A stretch of DNA of 64,000 bases, taken from positions 186,001 through 250,000 of the forward strand of contig CAXFZM010000042.1 in the NCBI GenBank assembly GCA_964007475.1, given 5' to 3'. Origin of the DNA: Hybos culiciformis. Lineage: Eukaryota > Arthropoda > Insecta > Diptera > Hybotidae. The position numbers and the translations under genes were made by a program. Below are positions 34,590 through 46,061 of the stretch, one piece after another (the stretch's first letter is position 1; every line of letters starts with the position of its first letter). A model generated the notes under the pieces. The model saw only the letters and a program-made list of their open reading frames with translations. It searched no databases and was not told where the DNA came from.

Positions 34590-36400
34590 TTTTTATGCAA
34601 TCTTTACTAAAATTAAAGTCAAAGTCAGCACAAGATTCATTTACCTCTCTGACCATTCTAGAAACTGGTTATTCCTCCCGTAGTTTGTGCGATGGTGTTC
34701 AACTCAAAGAAGCTCAGCTGACTTCAAACAGCGACCAACACAGCGAAAACTAATCAAACCTAACAAATTAGACGAGCGAATATTATCTTGAATAAGTTGA
34801 TGAACAAAGGCAATATCCGCTACCCTCCTTCGCTTCTCTAAAGTTTCTAGCTCCAATCCAGAAAGACGCCAAAGATACGGAATACTCCCCAAAACCTCAC
34901 CTGAGGTTTGACGAATCTTGAGAATCTTCTCTGCACTGCTTCTATTCTGGATATGTCAACGAAATAATGGGGCGACCAAACCTGGCTCGAATATTCCAAA
35001 ATGGGTCTAACCAAACTTGTGAATAAGGATTTTGTAACTTGGGAAGATTTAAACTCTTTTGACCATCTAATAATAAATCCAAGCATTGAGTTAGCCCTAC
35101 TCACCATTTGGTTAATGTGGTACTGAAAGTTAAGCTTTGCATTGCAATAAATACCTAGATACTTAGCGACGGGAACTCTAGAAATCATGATTCTATCCAC
35201 CGAATATTCGAGATTAAGGTGATTCAATTTACCAGAAAACGTTATAAACTGACACTTATTAGCATATAGTTTAAGGTTATTCTTAGTGCACCAGATAGAA
35301 AAGCTATTTATATCGTTCTGCAACAACACACAATCATTGAAGCAATCTATTGATCTATATATTTTCATATCGTCAGCGAAAGCACTGATATTGCTATTAA
35401 TAACAGTTTTCTCCACATCATTGATGGTTATAATAAATAAAAGTGGACCCAGGTGACTACCTTGTAGCACACCCGAAGTAGCTTTAAATGAGGTAGAAAT
35501 CTGTGATCTAAACTATACGAAGTAGCTCCTGTTTTTTAAATTAGAAGAAATTCAGAGATTAAATTTTAGAGTGAAACCCAGTATAGGTTCAGTTTGAATA
35601 AGATCAGGTCATGAGACAATATATCGAACGCCTCACTAAATGCTGTGTTGACGAATCTGTTTGGCGCCCGTTCTCCATTGCATCCATGGACCAAACTAGT
35701 GGTAGTGGACCTTCCTTGGACGAAGCCATATTGAAATTCTGATAAAATCGATCTAAAGTGGAAACATAAATTATTAAATACAATTTTTTAAAATAACTTG
35801 GGTATTGCAGAAAGCTTAGCTATGGGTCTATAATTATTTATTACAGCCTTATCTCCACTTTTATGAATAGATTTTATAAAGGATGATTTCCAAAAATCTG
35901 GAAAATGTGCAGAATTTAAAGATCTGTTAAATATAATAGGAATTAGGTAGAAGGCCATCAGGCCCAGGTGAGCAATCATTCTTTAGGGCTTTTATAGTCT
36001 CCATAACTTCTTCTTCATTAATTAAGAACGATGAAAATGTAGTTTTAGGGTAAGGTTTAAAATTATTAAAATAGTCTACTTCAGGGTGGAAAACTGATGT
36101 AGCAGAGTAAGTTTTAGAGCAAAAATGGGCAAAGTTATTAGCTATCACTACAGGATCACGAAAAGAAACATCAACATACTTCAATGACAAAGGATAACCG
36201 TCACATGTTTTTTTAAAATTAATAAAATCCCAAAATTTTTTAGGGTTTACAATTAGATCACTACTCATTGAACTAATGTAATTCTTATACGAGTTCTCTA
36301 ATTTGACCTTATAGTATTGTATAGTAGTGTAGTATTCTAGATTTGACTGCTCATAAAAAATCACCACAATTTTTATAACAAACATTTTTCTAATCAATGA
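34590..36400 (-). pseudogene. Jockey-type non-LTR retrotransposon (LINE), 5'-truncated reverse transcriptase
   Basis: Decayed ORF2 on the minus strand. 36397-35927 has KALKNDCSPGPDGLLPNS, 35979-35788 has SFIKSIHKSGDKAVINNYRPIA, and 35470-34847 has the catalytic FADDMKIYRS, with LQGSHLGPLLF just before and VAKYLGIYCNAKLN and FTSLVRPILEYSSQVWSPHY after. 34892-34704 holds the jockey-style C-terminus LELETLEKRRRVADIAF. At least three frame changes are needed. The endonuclease and ORF1 are absent, as usual for a 5'-truncated copy. Downstream (34500-34590) is an A/T low-complexity tract. Confidence 0.88.
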
Positions 36401-37385
36401 ATTAAAACTGGATTTATATTAAAAATTGTTTGTGGAATTATTACTACGTATGGGGAAGAAATATTGGAAAATATTAACATACTATGCAAAGATTATAACA
36501 AGGAACTATAGTAGTTAATAAGAATAGACACAGAAGATATATTTTTAATTTTGATAATGAATTTATTAAAATTATTCTATTTATATCTTTTTTAAACTGT
36601 CATACTAATACAAAATTCATCAAAACAAAAAAAAATCTTCAGGCTATTGCACTATCAAGTTTAAGTCAATAACTAATAATGAAAAACCAAAAATGCATAT
36701 TTCTTTCTGTAGAAATAATTTCCGTACGAATAATTAAGACAAGTTTTCGATTTTTTCGACCTTATATTTTTCACTGAAATCTATGTTTAATTTACTTAAA
36801 AACAAAATTTTAAGATCTTTTTTTTAATGACATTTCTTAATAATTTTATATAATTTTTGTACCTGTATATTGAAAGGAATAAAATATAAAAAAAAAATCC
36901 TAAATTCTAATTTAGAAATCTAGAACAGAATACTGTCTGCAAAATAATTTTTTATAAGAAAACAAAATTTATTTTCAATAATTTTTTTTTATTGTTTTCT
37001 CAAAATAAATATTTTTATATAAAAAAAATTTCTTTTATATAATTGTGACTAATTAATTTTTCTGGTAAATTTTTTTTTTGTAGAGAGAAGCAAAATAATA
37101 AATACTGATTTCTTTGTTTTTTTTGTTTTTTATTCCAACCGCATTTTATATTCAAGCGCCTCTACAATTTTGCTAATTAATCTTTTTCTAATTTCTTTTA
37201 TTCAAGAAAAAGGAATCAAAATAAATAAATAAGACAAAAGAAATGAAATAAAATAAAAATATATTGTTATGCGAAGAGACGGATAATTAAAAGACGTCTC
37301 TTCATTTTGACTTATCATTTATTTCTGTCTTATCTTAATTTACAGCCTTATATTTATATCCTAAGCTCACAATAGCTGAATATTT
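36401..37385. other. AT-rich stretch, nothing recognised
   Basis: Homopolymer-rich. A 9 bp hairpin GAAGAGACG/CGTCTCTTC lies at about 37273-37305. Confidence 0.5.
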
Positions 37386-37810
37386 AGGACTCAGGCACTA
37401 AGCGTGAGTTTTTCAATATCGGAAGCACACTAATAGAATTTAAGATTTAGAAATAAAACCTTATTACTTAGAAATAAAACCTTATTAAATAAGGCAAGAT
37501 ATTGAAATGTTCTGAAATACATAGGTTCATTTTAATTATTTTGAAGTTAATTTAGGTACATTTAATGTTAATTATTGATCCGAATATTTTTTACTTTAGA
37601 AAAAGAAATTTAATTTGAATTATTTGAATATTTAAAAATTATATCACCAAAAAAAATCAAATTAGTATACTTTTCAGCGCAAATAATGAATTTCCTCGTT
37701 CATTATTTTTAGTCTTATACATAATTCCCTTTCCTAATGTTTTTAGACGGTAGATTTAGTGTCTCGGATATTAAAGGGAATTTAATTCTTAACCCTTTCA
37801 CGTTATTGAC

Positions 37811-38210
37811 AGATCCCGTTCCCAAACTGAGACTATTTTAAATCGTAAAATATACATTTTCTGCTAAAGAAAATTCCTTTTTTTCAGAAATTAAAATAGG
37901 CTTGACATTTAATCTGTATCATCTGCAAACGTCTGCTTAAATTTTCAATTTTTTGTTTTTTTTTAAAAATGAGGTGCACTAAAAAGTACACCTATAAACT
38001 GAGTTTGTTATGGGAAATTTAAAATTTCCCTTTGCAGATTTTTAAAATATAAAATATCATTTCGGAACGATTTTTACGTCAAAAAATCTTGATTTGTAAA
38101 ATAATTGTAAAATAACAGCTGTAACATCGTGTCGTTCCAAAACTAGAAATTCTAGAAATTAAAAAAATTTTTCAGTTTCTAAAATAGTCTCAGTTTGGGA
38201 ACGAGCTCTG
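37811..38210. mobile_element. MITE with CGTTCCCAAACTGAGAC ends, about 400 bp
   Basis: Inverted ends CGTTCCCAAACTGAGACTAT / ATAGTCTCAGTTTGGGAACG, with outer CAGATCC and CAGAGCT variants. Copy A lacks it. Its interior (TTATGGGAAATTTAAAATTT, CCTTTGCAGA) resembles part of the TA-flanked element at 41324-42600. The TSD is unclear. Confidence 0.72.
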
Positions 38211-38480
38211 AGAATGTATAATTTAAAATCATTATTTGCTTCATTGAAATTTAGTTTAACGCCTGCTAGAAATTTAGCCGTTAATAAAAATTCCATACAA
38301 AAAATAATGATTTCAAAAACTTTACCATAAGAAGAGAATTTCACTATTGAAAAGCGACATCTATATCAAAATTCTCTTAATCATAATAATGAATTAGAAT
38401 TTTGCATTCTTTCTTAATATTAGAAAGCATATAGAAGAAAATATTATGTACATATTGTAAATAAAACGTAATTTAAATTT

Positions 38481-38830
38481 AAGCATTGCGGACAATTCAC
38501 CGTATACAATTCACCGTAAGACAATTCACCGTAAACAATTCACCGTATGGACAATTCACCGTATGGACAATTCATCGTATGATCAATTCACCGTATGAAC
38601 AATTCACCGTATGGACAATCATCGTATGGACAATTCACCGTATGTACAATTCACCGTATGAATAATTCATCGCGAAGAAAATTATTTTTATCAATCCGGG
38701 CCGCCCGGATTCATACGATGGATTGTCCATACGGTGAAACATTTCTTTTCTAAATTAAATTTTAGGTGGATCATTTAGTCAGTACCACGAGGAGGCGATC
38801 TACGTTACAGACCACTTTTTTAGTTCATTT

Positions 38831-38870
<40 letters not shown>

Positions 38871-39422
38871 GTTTTTGTTAAATTTTTTTATTTTTTTTTT
38901 TTGGTTTTTGTTAAATTTTTTTATTTTATTTTATTTTTTTTTTTTTTCTGGTTTTTGTTAAATATTTTTTTATGGCACCAGTTTCTACTTGTGCTAAGAG
39001 TTGTTCTAAAATTATTTCATTTTTTCCCTCCTCTGACTTAAGAAAATCAATGAATCTGCAAATGGAAGGATGATGAATATGAACAAGTTCATTGAAAGCA
39101 CGATGCCATCCTTCAATATGGTTATTTGTTTTTGGTAATTCATTTCCAGAATTGAATAAATTCCACTGATCCATACGGTGAATTGTCCATACAGTGAATT
39201 CTCCGTACGGTGAATTAACCATACGGTTAATTGTCCATACGGTGAATTGTCCATACGGTGAATTGTCCATACGGTGAATTGTCCATGCGGTGAATTGTCC
39301 ATACGGTGAATTGTCCATACGATGAATTGATCATACGGTGAATTGTCCATACGATGAATAGTTTACGGTGAATTCTATTACGGTGAATTGTTTACGATGA
39401 ATTGTCCAGACACCATAAAACA
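38481..39422. mobile_element. MULE-like element with arrayed inverted ends
   Basis: The left end is a tandem array of the 16 bp word GACAATTCACCGTATG (38490-38670, about nine copies) and the right end is its inverse (CCATACGGTGAATTGT, 39170-39400). The flanks share TAATTTAAATTT (38469-38480, 39423-39434), consistent with the 9-12 bp duplications of Mutator-like elements. Copy A shows an uninterrupted site. The interior carries a C-terminal MULE transposase fragment and a T-rich tract (38827-38960) with a repeated GGTTTTTGTTAAATTTTTTT unit. Confidence 0.78.
38926..39172 (-). pseudogene. MULE transposase C-terminal fragment
   Basis: The minus-strand frame encodes WNLFNSGNELPKTNNHIEGW HRAFNEL, then HHPSICRFIDFLKSEEGKNE. 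The pattern P-K/R-T-N-N-x2-E-G-W-H-x2-F, then HP-x-I-x2-FI-x2-L-K, is characteristic of the C-terminal part of Mutator-like transposases found in arthropods. The DDE core is missing. The N-terminal half of the open frame is only the terminal 16 bp array read through. Confidence 0.78.
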
Positions 39423-39530
39423 TAATTTAAATTTTAACCTATGTTTTTTTTGTTAAATATTAAAATCTTTTCTACGGAAGCACTCAATACGTTCAATATA
39501 TGAAGGATTCGTCCCTGATAGGACTACCTA

Positions 39531-39909
39531 CTGTTGCTTACTTAATGTCTAATTATCATATACTTAATAGAATATATCTTAACCTAAGTAGTAGGTGCGG
39601 CCTGACACCCTCTTCGAAAGATAAATTTATTAAACTTATATTTAGATTATGAACATAAGCTGAGAAAATCTACCCTACCTTATTACATTTATCTTAAAAT
39701 TCCAGTATATGTTTAATAAATTTTTCTTTTTATTATACTTTTTACATTTTGTATAAAATTTAGCAATAGTTCATTAGACTTTTCCTTTTTTTTTTATTTT
39801 TTTAATTTTTTTTTTAAATAGGTATACTAAAGTTTTTATTCTTAACATTTTAATTTTGTAAACTTAAAATAATTTCGATTTATTTATTTTTTTTTTTTTA
39901 AATATATGC
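39531..39909. other. Stretch between repeats, no gene
   Basis: T-rich; no motif recognised. Confidence 0.4.
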
Positions 39910-40424
39910 ACTCAAAAAATTCTTACCTTACCAAGTACGGTTTTTTTTACCATTAAAAAAAACCCCATATATTTTTTCCAGAACGGTGAAAATTTTATTA
40001 AGTTAACTGTCAAGATCATAAATTTATCCTTCCTTCCTAAAGGTTTTCGAAATCCTTAAGCCGTTAAAACTTCCCATTAAATTTAAAAATTCCTTTAAAA
40101 CAACATTTTCGTAACCATTCTACGGTTTTAAAAACATTATATTTTTTTCAACGTCTCTTTTACAATTATTGCAATGGTCAAAGCTATTCTAATAACGATG
40201 ACAAAAAAGAAGTCCATTGCAATAATTTTTTTTTTTTCGTTCTACGGTTTTGAACACCTTCTTATGCTTGTTTATAACGCCTTTTAAAGGGAAATTGTCA
40301 TTTATTGTAATGACATATGCACAAAAAAAAAATCAGTATTTCTAACAAAAAAAAATTTTTTAACGTACAAAATATATTCCGTCGAACTTATATTTTCCAT
40401 TTTACACATTGTCGTAAATTCAGT

Positions 40425-40492
40425 TCATAGCTCAGTGGAAAGAGTTGATGGATTGCAATGTTCAGGACAGTGGTTCGAAGCTACAAGCGGCC
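40425..40492 (+). repeat. tRNA-like (box A/box B) sequence 1
   Basis: TAGCTCAGTGGAAAGAG is a box A-like start, GGTTCGAAGCT a degenerate box B, with ATTGCAAT in the anticodon position. It is preceded by TTATATTTTCCATTTTACAC, closely matched before the sequence at 44505. The cloverleaf is imperfect and it lies inside mobile DNA, so this is a tRNA-derived repeat, not a tRNA gene. Confidence 0.6.
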
Positions 40493-40612
40493 ATGAAAAA
40501 ATTATTAAAAAAAAATAAATAAATAAATTAAAAAAATAAGTAAAAAAATTAATAAAAACAAAATAAAAAAATTTAAATAAATAAAAAAAATTAAATAAAA
40601 TAAAAAAAAAAA

Positions 40613-40838
40613 CACACGAAGCAGTCATAGAACTGCCTACAGAAGTTTATACTTAAAAATTTAAACTATGAAATAACAGTGGCTACAAATGACAGTACAA
40701 AATGTAAATTAAAATATTTTTATTTTAATTTACATTTTGTACTCAGCAGACTATCATTTGTAGCCACTGTTATTTCATAGTTTAGATTTTGAAGTATAAA
40801 CTTCTGTAGGCAGTTCTACGACTGCTTCGTGTGTTTTT
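40613..40838. repeat. Foldback, ~105 bp arms
   Basis: The left arm 40613-40720 (CACACGAAGCAGTC, GAACTGCCTACAGAAG, AACAGTGGCTACAAATGA) is inverted at 40731-40838 with few mismatches around a ~10 bp loop. Apparent short ORFs across it are shadows. The A-rich flanks on both sides suggest it is the core of a larger hairpin element. Confidence 0.8.
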
Positions 40839-40984
40839 TATATATACATAAACAACTAAAAAATGTAATATCTTATATCGTATATTTTTCTTGATTAAAT
40901 AAATAAAAAAATAAAAAACAACACAAAAAAATATCAAAATACTGTTTACTATTACCCAAAAATTATGATTCATGTGTTTTTTTA

Positions 40985-41320
40985 TTATATTTTAGAAATC
41001 CAAAATCATATGGGCTATATGGCTTAGTGGCTAGAACATCGGACTATAAGAGTGAAGGTGTCAGGTTCGATTCCCCAATGAATACATTTTTTTTTTCATT
41101 TTTTTGAACATAATAATTTTTAATTTTTTTGAACATAATTTTTTTATTGGTAGAATATTTAATTTTTTTGCTTGTAATATTGGGCCCTATATTTGAAATT
41201 AAAAAAAAATCTTTTCATTGGGAATCGAACCAGGCACCTTCAGACTTACAGTCCTATGTTCTAGCCACTAAGCCATATTGTCCATATGATATTGGGTTTC
41301 TTAAATATAATAAAAAAATA
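40985..41320. mobile_element. Inverted-repeat element whose arms are tRNA-like
   Basis: The outer inverted ends TTATTATATTT-AGAAA-CC and CATATGG are followed on the plus strand by ATATGGCTTAGTGGCTAGAA (box A) and CAGGTTCGATTCC (box B), about 41012-41083. On the minus strand (41286-41213) the same arm has the anticodon-loop word ACTGTAAG, against ACTATAAG on the plus arm. Each arm has tRNA length and order. The pair therefore forms a ~100 bp-arm foldback with Pol III promoter elements in both arms. A functional tRNA gene is unlikely, because the acceptor stems do not close well. Confidence 0.68.
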
Positions 41321-41323
41321 ATA

Positions 41324-42600
41324 GTGCGTTCAGTAAGTACCGATTGTCCGTAGCTAAGGAATTCCCTTTTCTGCAAAATCCTGCAAATAACTTCTGCAAA
41401 CCCCTACGATAAGGAAAGCTGTGACATTTCATTTTAAAATCATATACATTAAAAAATTTTATATGCGCATATGAAATGTGTCATTTGTTGTATTTCAGAT
41501 TTTAAAGAATCATTTGTAACATTTATTAATAATATGCATGTATATTGTTTAAGGGAATACAAATTTAATGAAATTTCAAAAATTCTGCCTTTTTTTTAAA
41601 TGTTTTTAAGCTAACACATACCTAATAAAACTTACTTAATACAAATTGTCTAGTAAAATGCATGAACAAAAATTGAGTGAATGTGTTTTTTTACATATAT
41701 TTATGTTTCCTACTCTGTATTGAATCAAGCTGAATATGGCTTGCAAGTTCTTTAATAGAGCAAAAAAGTACGAACAATTTACTTTTTAAATAGGATCTTG
41801 CCTCACTTCAACATGAATTATTACTTCCTATTCACTAGTGGTTCACCGATGAAAAAGTATTTCTATTTCTAAAACTAGTGTCATGCTATTGTTGAACAAA
41901 TATTAAAAATACAAAACACCTGACCTGATGCCTTATTAACATTATGATAATGTATGTTGCCGTTCTCCCTTCTTTACGAAGTTTCTTAATATTTTCTTGT
42001 TGTAGCGAATTTTTATTTAAAAGATAAAATGTTTGATATCTCGAAAACTAAGGAAGATATCTAAAATTTTTATTTAATTTGCATAATTGATAGAAAAAAA
42101 ATCATCATAAAGGAAGGATAGCTTGTAGTGAAATGTAAACAAGAACTCGGTATAAACCTTTTTAAAGTATATGGGTTGAACTAAATTTGATAAAATATGT
42201 AGATAAAATTAAAAATTTTATATTTTTATTAAAAATTTTATATGTTTATTTAAAATGTTATATTTTATTTAAATAAAAATATAAAATTTCGAATTTTATT
42301 TAGGAAAACATAAAATTTTGTTAAAATTCATTTTTTTTTATTTGTTTTTAATCAAAATATTCATTGTCCTTAGCTAAGGCCAACTAAAAAGTACTCCCAG
42401 AATACGGACTATTATGGGAAATTATAAAATTTCCCTTTGCAGAAGTTTTGAGGTAGGATTGCATTACTGAACGATTTTTTGTAGAAATTGTCTGTATTTA
42501 AGGACTTTAGCTGTCAGATTTTGTCTTTCACAAACTTCAGATTGTCTGCAACGTAGGATTTTGTCACTAGCTAAGGACAATCTGTACTTACTGAACGTAC
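41324..42600. mobile_element. TA-flanked non-autonomous element, 1277 bp
   Basis: The ends GTGCGTTCAGTAAGTACCGA and, inverted, GTACGTTCAGTAAGTACAGA continue into ATTGTCC-TAGCTAAGG and are flanked by TA on both sides (41322-41323, 42601-42602). A TA duplication suits Tc1/mariner mobilisation. A further internal copy of the GTCCTTAGCTAAGG word is at 42367-42380. No transposase was seen. Confidence 0.82.
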
Positions 42601-43437
42601 TATAAGTATTCTTATTCTAATTTTTCTGACAAAAATGATGAGAAAAATTCTATATGAAAATGGATTTTTACCCTCTACCAAAATTCATCAAACGCCGCTA
42701 AAGAAGTATAAACTTCAAAAAAAAAATATATATATAAAAAAAATAAAATACTAAAAATAAATAAAAGATTTAACAAATAAAAAAAAAAAAAAAATTAAAA
42801 ATTAAAAAAAAAAATTAAATAAAATTAAATAAAAAAAATAAAAAAATGTAAAAAAAAAATAAAAAAAATTAATAAAAAATTAATAAAAAATAAAAAAAAA
42901 AATAAAAAAAATATAAAAAAAAAAAATAAAATAAATAATAAAAAAAAAATTAAATAAATAAAAAAAATGTAGTCTAGCAAATTTTTTTTTTTGTATTTGC
43001 GGTGTTTTTTGCTGAGGAATTTGAAAGGTTTTTCGTTTTGGGTCATCATCAAGCTAAAGTACGTTTATACTAAAAAACTACCTTAATTTTAAATAACAAA
43101 TCCGTTATCAGAACGAATCGGACCTTTTTATTAATTAAAAGTAACCTTAATATTAACGATATTTGTCGTCATATTTAAGGCCTATTATATCATATATTCG
43201 TTATTTAAATGGTATAGACCTTACTAAGAAGGACCTTACCTTGGTTTGAAAGAAAATATCAAAGGTTTTTAAAAGAAAGAGTCCTTAAATAGGAGGGAGA
43301 TGTAGTTAGTTTAACGACCCTTTTTAACGACATAAGGAAGAAAAATAATGGGAACTCCTTTGGACAAAAAATAAAGTGAAATCCCGTGAATAATAACAGC
43401 GTTTTTTTTAAAAAGTAAGGTAAGAATTTTTTGAGTG

Positions 43438-43840
43438 TGTCACATTTTATTTATATAACGAGAGGATTGTATTGTAGTGTGAAAACAGTTGAGCTGTAAA
43501 AATTATTGTTCTTTACAATGCAATCCAGCCGTTTTAGGTAATTAAATAATTTAATCCTAGTTTGTTATTTTATTTACATGTTCTGTTTTAACATTATTTC
43601 CGATTACTATTTTCGATTTCATCATTTCAAAAAAAAAATTTTTTAACTTATCTGAGTTTTCTTTTACATTCTTGATTTTTCTTTTTAAATATATATATAA
43701 CAAATAATATAGTTAATTTATTCAAAATTTTTTAACAATTTTATTTATTTATTTTTTTTTTTTTTATACATTCTTGATTTGCTAATTCTAATTTTTTTTT
43801 TTTTGAGAAATACTTTAATATAATTTATATGTTTACCATT
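43438..43840. other. Probable 3' non-coding end of gypsy-2
   Basis: AT-rich, between the integrase end of gypsy-2 and the large TIR element. No LTR could be recognised, as only one end of gypsy-2 is here. Confidence 0.4.
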
Positions 43841-45675
43841 TTATTTTGTATATTTCACAATTCTAGTTTTGTGAACAATAAATTCATTATTTTTATCGTT
43901 TTTAATTGTAATATTAACATTATCAATGCGTTTGATTTTGTAAGGTCCTGAATAGACTGGGTCTAATTTGTGTCGATTTTCTTTACGTAATAAAATTGTA
44001 TCATTTACTTTAAAATTCTGAGTTTTACTCTCTAAATAAATTTTGGCTAGAATCCCTAGCTTTGATCTAGTTAAACGATTTTTACTGGGAAATTCAATTA
44101 TTGAAAATAGTTTTATAGTTTCAGAAACTAGTTTACGCAAAAATCTAGTTCTCAAAAGCTAGATTTCTAGGTAAAATTTTACAAATTATTTACCGAACAT
44201 AGATTCCATTTCAGATCATTAATATTCCAGTTATTTTGGTAAACTAGATTACAAGAACGGAAATTTAAAACTAGAATACAGTTTTAAAATAGTTTTAGGC
44301 AAATTTGAAAAATTATTAAAATCTAGTTTCTGCAATTATCATCGATTTCTCATTGCTAGATTTCAATTATTGATACCAGATTTTTTTGCTGTCTTCGGGA
44401 TTTGAACCTGCGTCCTTAGAATTGCAAATAACTAACATACCACAAAGAAAATGTGTATACCAAATTTATATTTTCTATTTTATGTACATTTTAAATTTCA
44501 ATACCGTAGCTGAGTGGTAGTGTTGGCGAATTGCAATGTTAAAGAACCAGGTTCGAATCCGGAAGAAGGCGTAAGAAATAAAATTAGAATTTGATAAAAA
44601 TCTAATAAAGAAATTGTAATAATATAAATAAAAAAAAATATTAGAATAATTTTTTTTTTTTTTTTAAAAAGTCACTAGATTCTAGTAAAAAAAATGGAAG
44701 ATCTAGCCTTGGTAACTAGAATTCCACTAGGAATCTAGTTTGGCATTTTAACTAGAATCTAGGTAAATTTTGGAAGCTAGATTTCCACCTAGATCCTAGT
44801 TCCACACAATCTAGTTGCTCAATCTAGTTTTTTTTCCCACAATCTAGCCAAAATTTATTTAGAGAGTAGCTTTTTGATCGTAAAATTTTTTCGATTTTTC
44901 TTTCGCAATTTTTAAAAATTCTTGAGCTATTTTGTGATTCGTTTGCATACGAAATTTAATGTAACTATCAAAATTATATAGTGGATCAATTTTATTATCT
45001 AACAAAAATTTGTGAATGTTTGGTTCTTTAGCAAATACTAATTCATAAGGCGTATATTTAAGGTTAAAGTTTACATTCGGAGTTACGTTGTAGCAATAAG
45101 TAAAATGTTTAAGGTATTCGCCCCAATTATCCCTATTTTCATTAATGCAAGATCTTAAGTATTCGTTGAATACTCTGTGATTTCGTTCTATACAGCCTAC
45201 TGTCTCGTGATGGTATGGTGTTGAATTTATATGATTAATGTTTAAAAGATTAAAAAGTTCAGAAGTAATGCAGTTAACGTACTCTTTACCACAATCAGAA
45301 AGTATCTTCCGCATCGGGCCATATATTAGAATGCAATGTTCAAATATTGCACGCGGAATTGTATTAGCTTCTTTATTTCGGTATTGTAATTAGATATTTG
45401 GTTAAATTGCATATTAAAGTGACTCCGTATTGATTACCATTGATTGTTTTCTGAAATGGACCTCTCGTATCGATGACTACAACGTCGAAAGGTTTTTCAG
45501 GTGTTTTTGTTATCATTAGAGGTTCCGTATTCCTATTTTTAGATTTATTTTTCTGACATTTTTCACAACTATTAATATATTTTATCACATCTTGTCTCAT
45601 TTGTTTCCAATAAAAATTTGATCGTAATTTAGCATACATGTTTTTGGTCTGTATGTCCCCCGAAGATAGGATCAT
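43841..45675 (-). pseudogene. gypsy-2 integrase, interrupted by MITE
   Basis: The zinc-domain half and first catalytic Asp lie in 45675-45373 (CEKCQKNKSKN, VVVIDTRGPFQKTINGNQYG). After a frame break near 45373-45330, the second Asp and the Glu lie in 45314-44867 (KILSDCGKEYVN, HHETVGCIERNHRVFNEYLR). The C-terminal GPY-type module lies beyond the MITE in 44027-43841 (LLRKENRHKLDPVYSGPYK). Unlike gypsy-1, all three catalytic residues are still visible here, but the frame is broken and the gene is split. Confidence 0.85.
44028..44866. mobile_element. TA-flanked TIR element with two tRNA-like sequences, 839 bp
   Basis: Perfect 23 bp ends CTCTCTAAATAAATTTTGGCTAG and its inverse are flanked by TA (44026-44027, 44867-44868). 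The interior is full of CTAGATT/AATCTAG words. At 44505-44575 (+) it has GTAGCTGAGTGGTAGTG (box A) and GGTTCGAATCC (box B) with ATTGCAAT in anticodon position. At about 44455-44395 (-) it has a partner with TTTGCAATT and GGTTCAAATCCCG. It interrupts gypsy-2 integrase, and removing it rejoins the domain order. Confidence 0.85.
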
Positions 45676-46061
45676 TATGATATATATTTAAAATATTGAC
45701 TTTTAATTTCCCTTGGTACGCATACAATTAATATATTTAATTTACTTAAAGTTTTGTTACCGATTTCTTTAAATTTTTCTACTTTTATTAACTTGAAAAT
45801 ACTATCGTTATTATTTATTTGCACTTTTTCTATCTTCTTTTTATTTGGTCTGTATGTCCCACGAAGATAGGATCATTATGATATATATTTAAAATATTGT
45901 CTTTTTCTATTTGACTTTTAATTTCCCTTGGTACGCATACAATTAATATATTTAATTTACTTAAAGTTTTCTTACCGATTTCTTTAAATTTTTCTACTTT
46001 TATTAACTTGAAAATACTATCGTTATTATTTATTTGCACTTTTTCTATCTTCTTTTTATTT
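45646..46061. repeat. Tandem duplication of ~200 bp inside gypsy-2 pol
   Basis: 45646-45846 and 45847-46061 are nearly identical (GGTCTGTATGTCCC.CGAAG at the start, CTATCTTCTTTTTATTT at the end). They differ by a 12 bp indel (TCTTTTTCTATT) and a few bases. It duplicates part of the linker between RNase H and the integrase zinc domain. Confidence 0.88.

Larger units (their letters stand above)
37386..39530. repeat. Dispersed repeat family, copy B (inverted relative to copy A)
   Basis: The reverse complement of this block matches 9566-10855 in three pieces (37388-37810, 38211-38480, 39423-39525). The intervening DNA is the 400 bp MITE and the MULE fragment. Copy A gives the uninterrupted order for both. 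Confidence 0.75.
39910..43437. mobile_element. Large non-autonomous TIR element holding nested foldbacks
   Basis: A 23 bp perfect inverted repeat CACTCAAAAAATTCTTACCTTAC (39910-39932) matches its reverse complement at 43415-43437. No transposase was recognised inside, only nested elements: tRNA-like foldbacks (40400-41320) and a TA-flanked MITE (41324-42600). Long A/T low-complexity tracts fill the rest (40490-40620, 42720-43000). The TSD is not clear, so a single 3.5 kb element is likely but not proven. Confidence 0.6.

Noticed and set aside
34704..36397. Cellular reverse transcriptase (telomerase or group II intron)
   Set aside because: FADD, the LQGSxLGPLLF motif and the LETLEKRRR C-terminus are those of jockey-type LINEs.
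38490..38670. CRISPR or satellite centromere array
   Set aside because: The 16 bp word is head-to-tail with no spacers and is mirrored at 39170-39400, so it is a transposon end.
40425..41290. Four tRNA-like sequences as functional tRNA genes
   Set aside because: Boxes A and B are good, but acceptor and anticodon stems do not close well, they come as inverted pairs inside TIR elements, and the flanks are repeated. Annotated as tRNA-derived repeats.
42825..43052. Phe/Ile-rich membrane ORF on the minus strand
   Set aside because: Low-complexity A-rich tract; no real coding signal.
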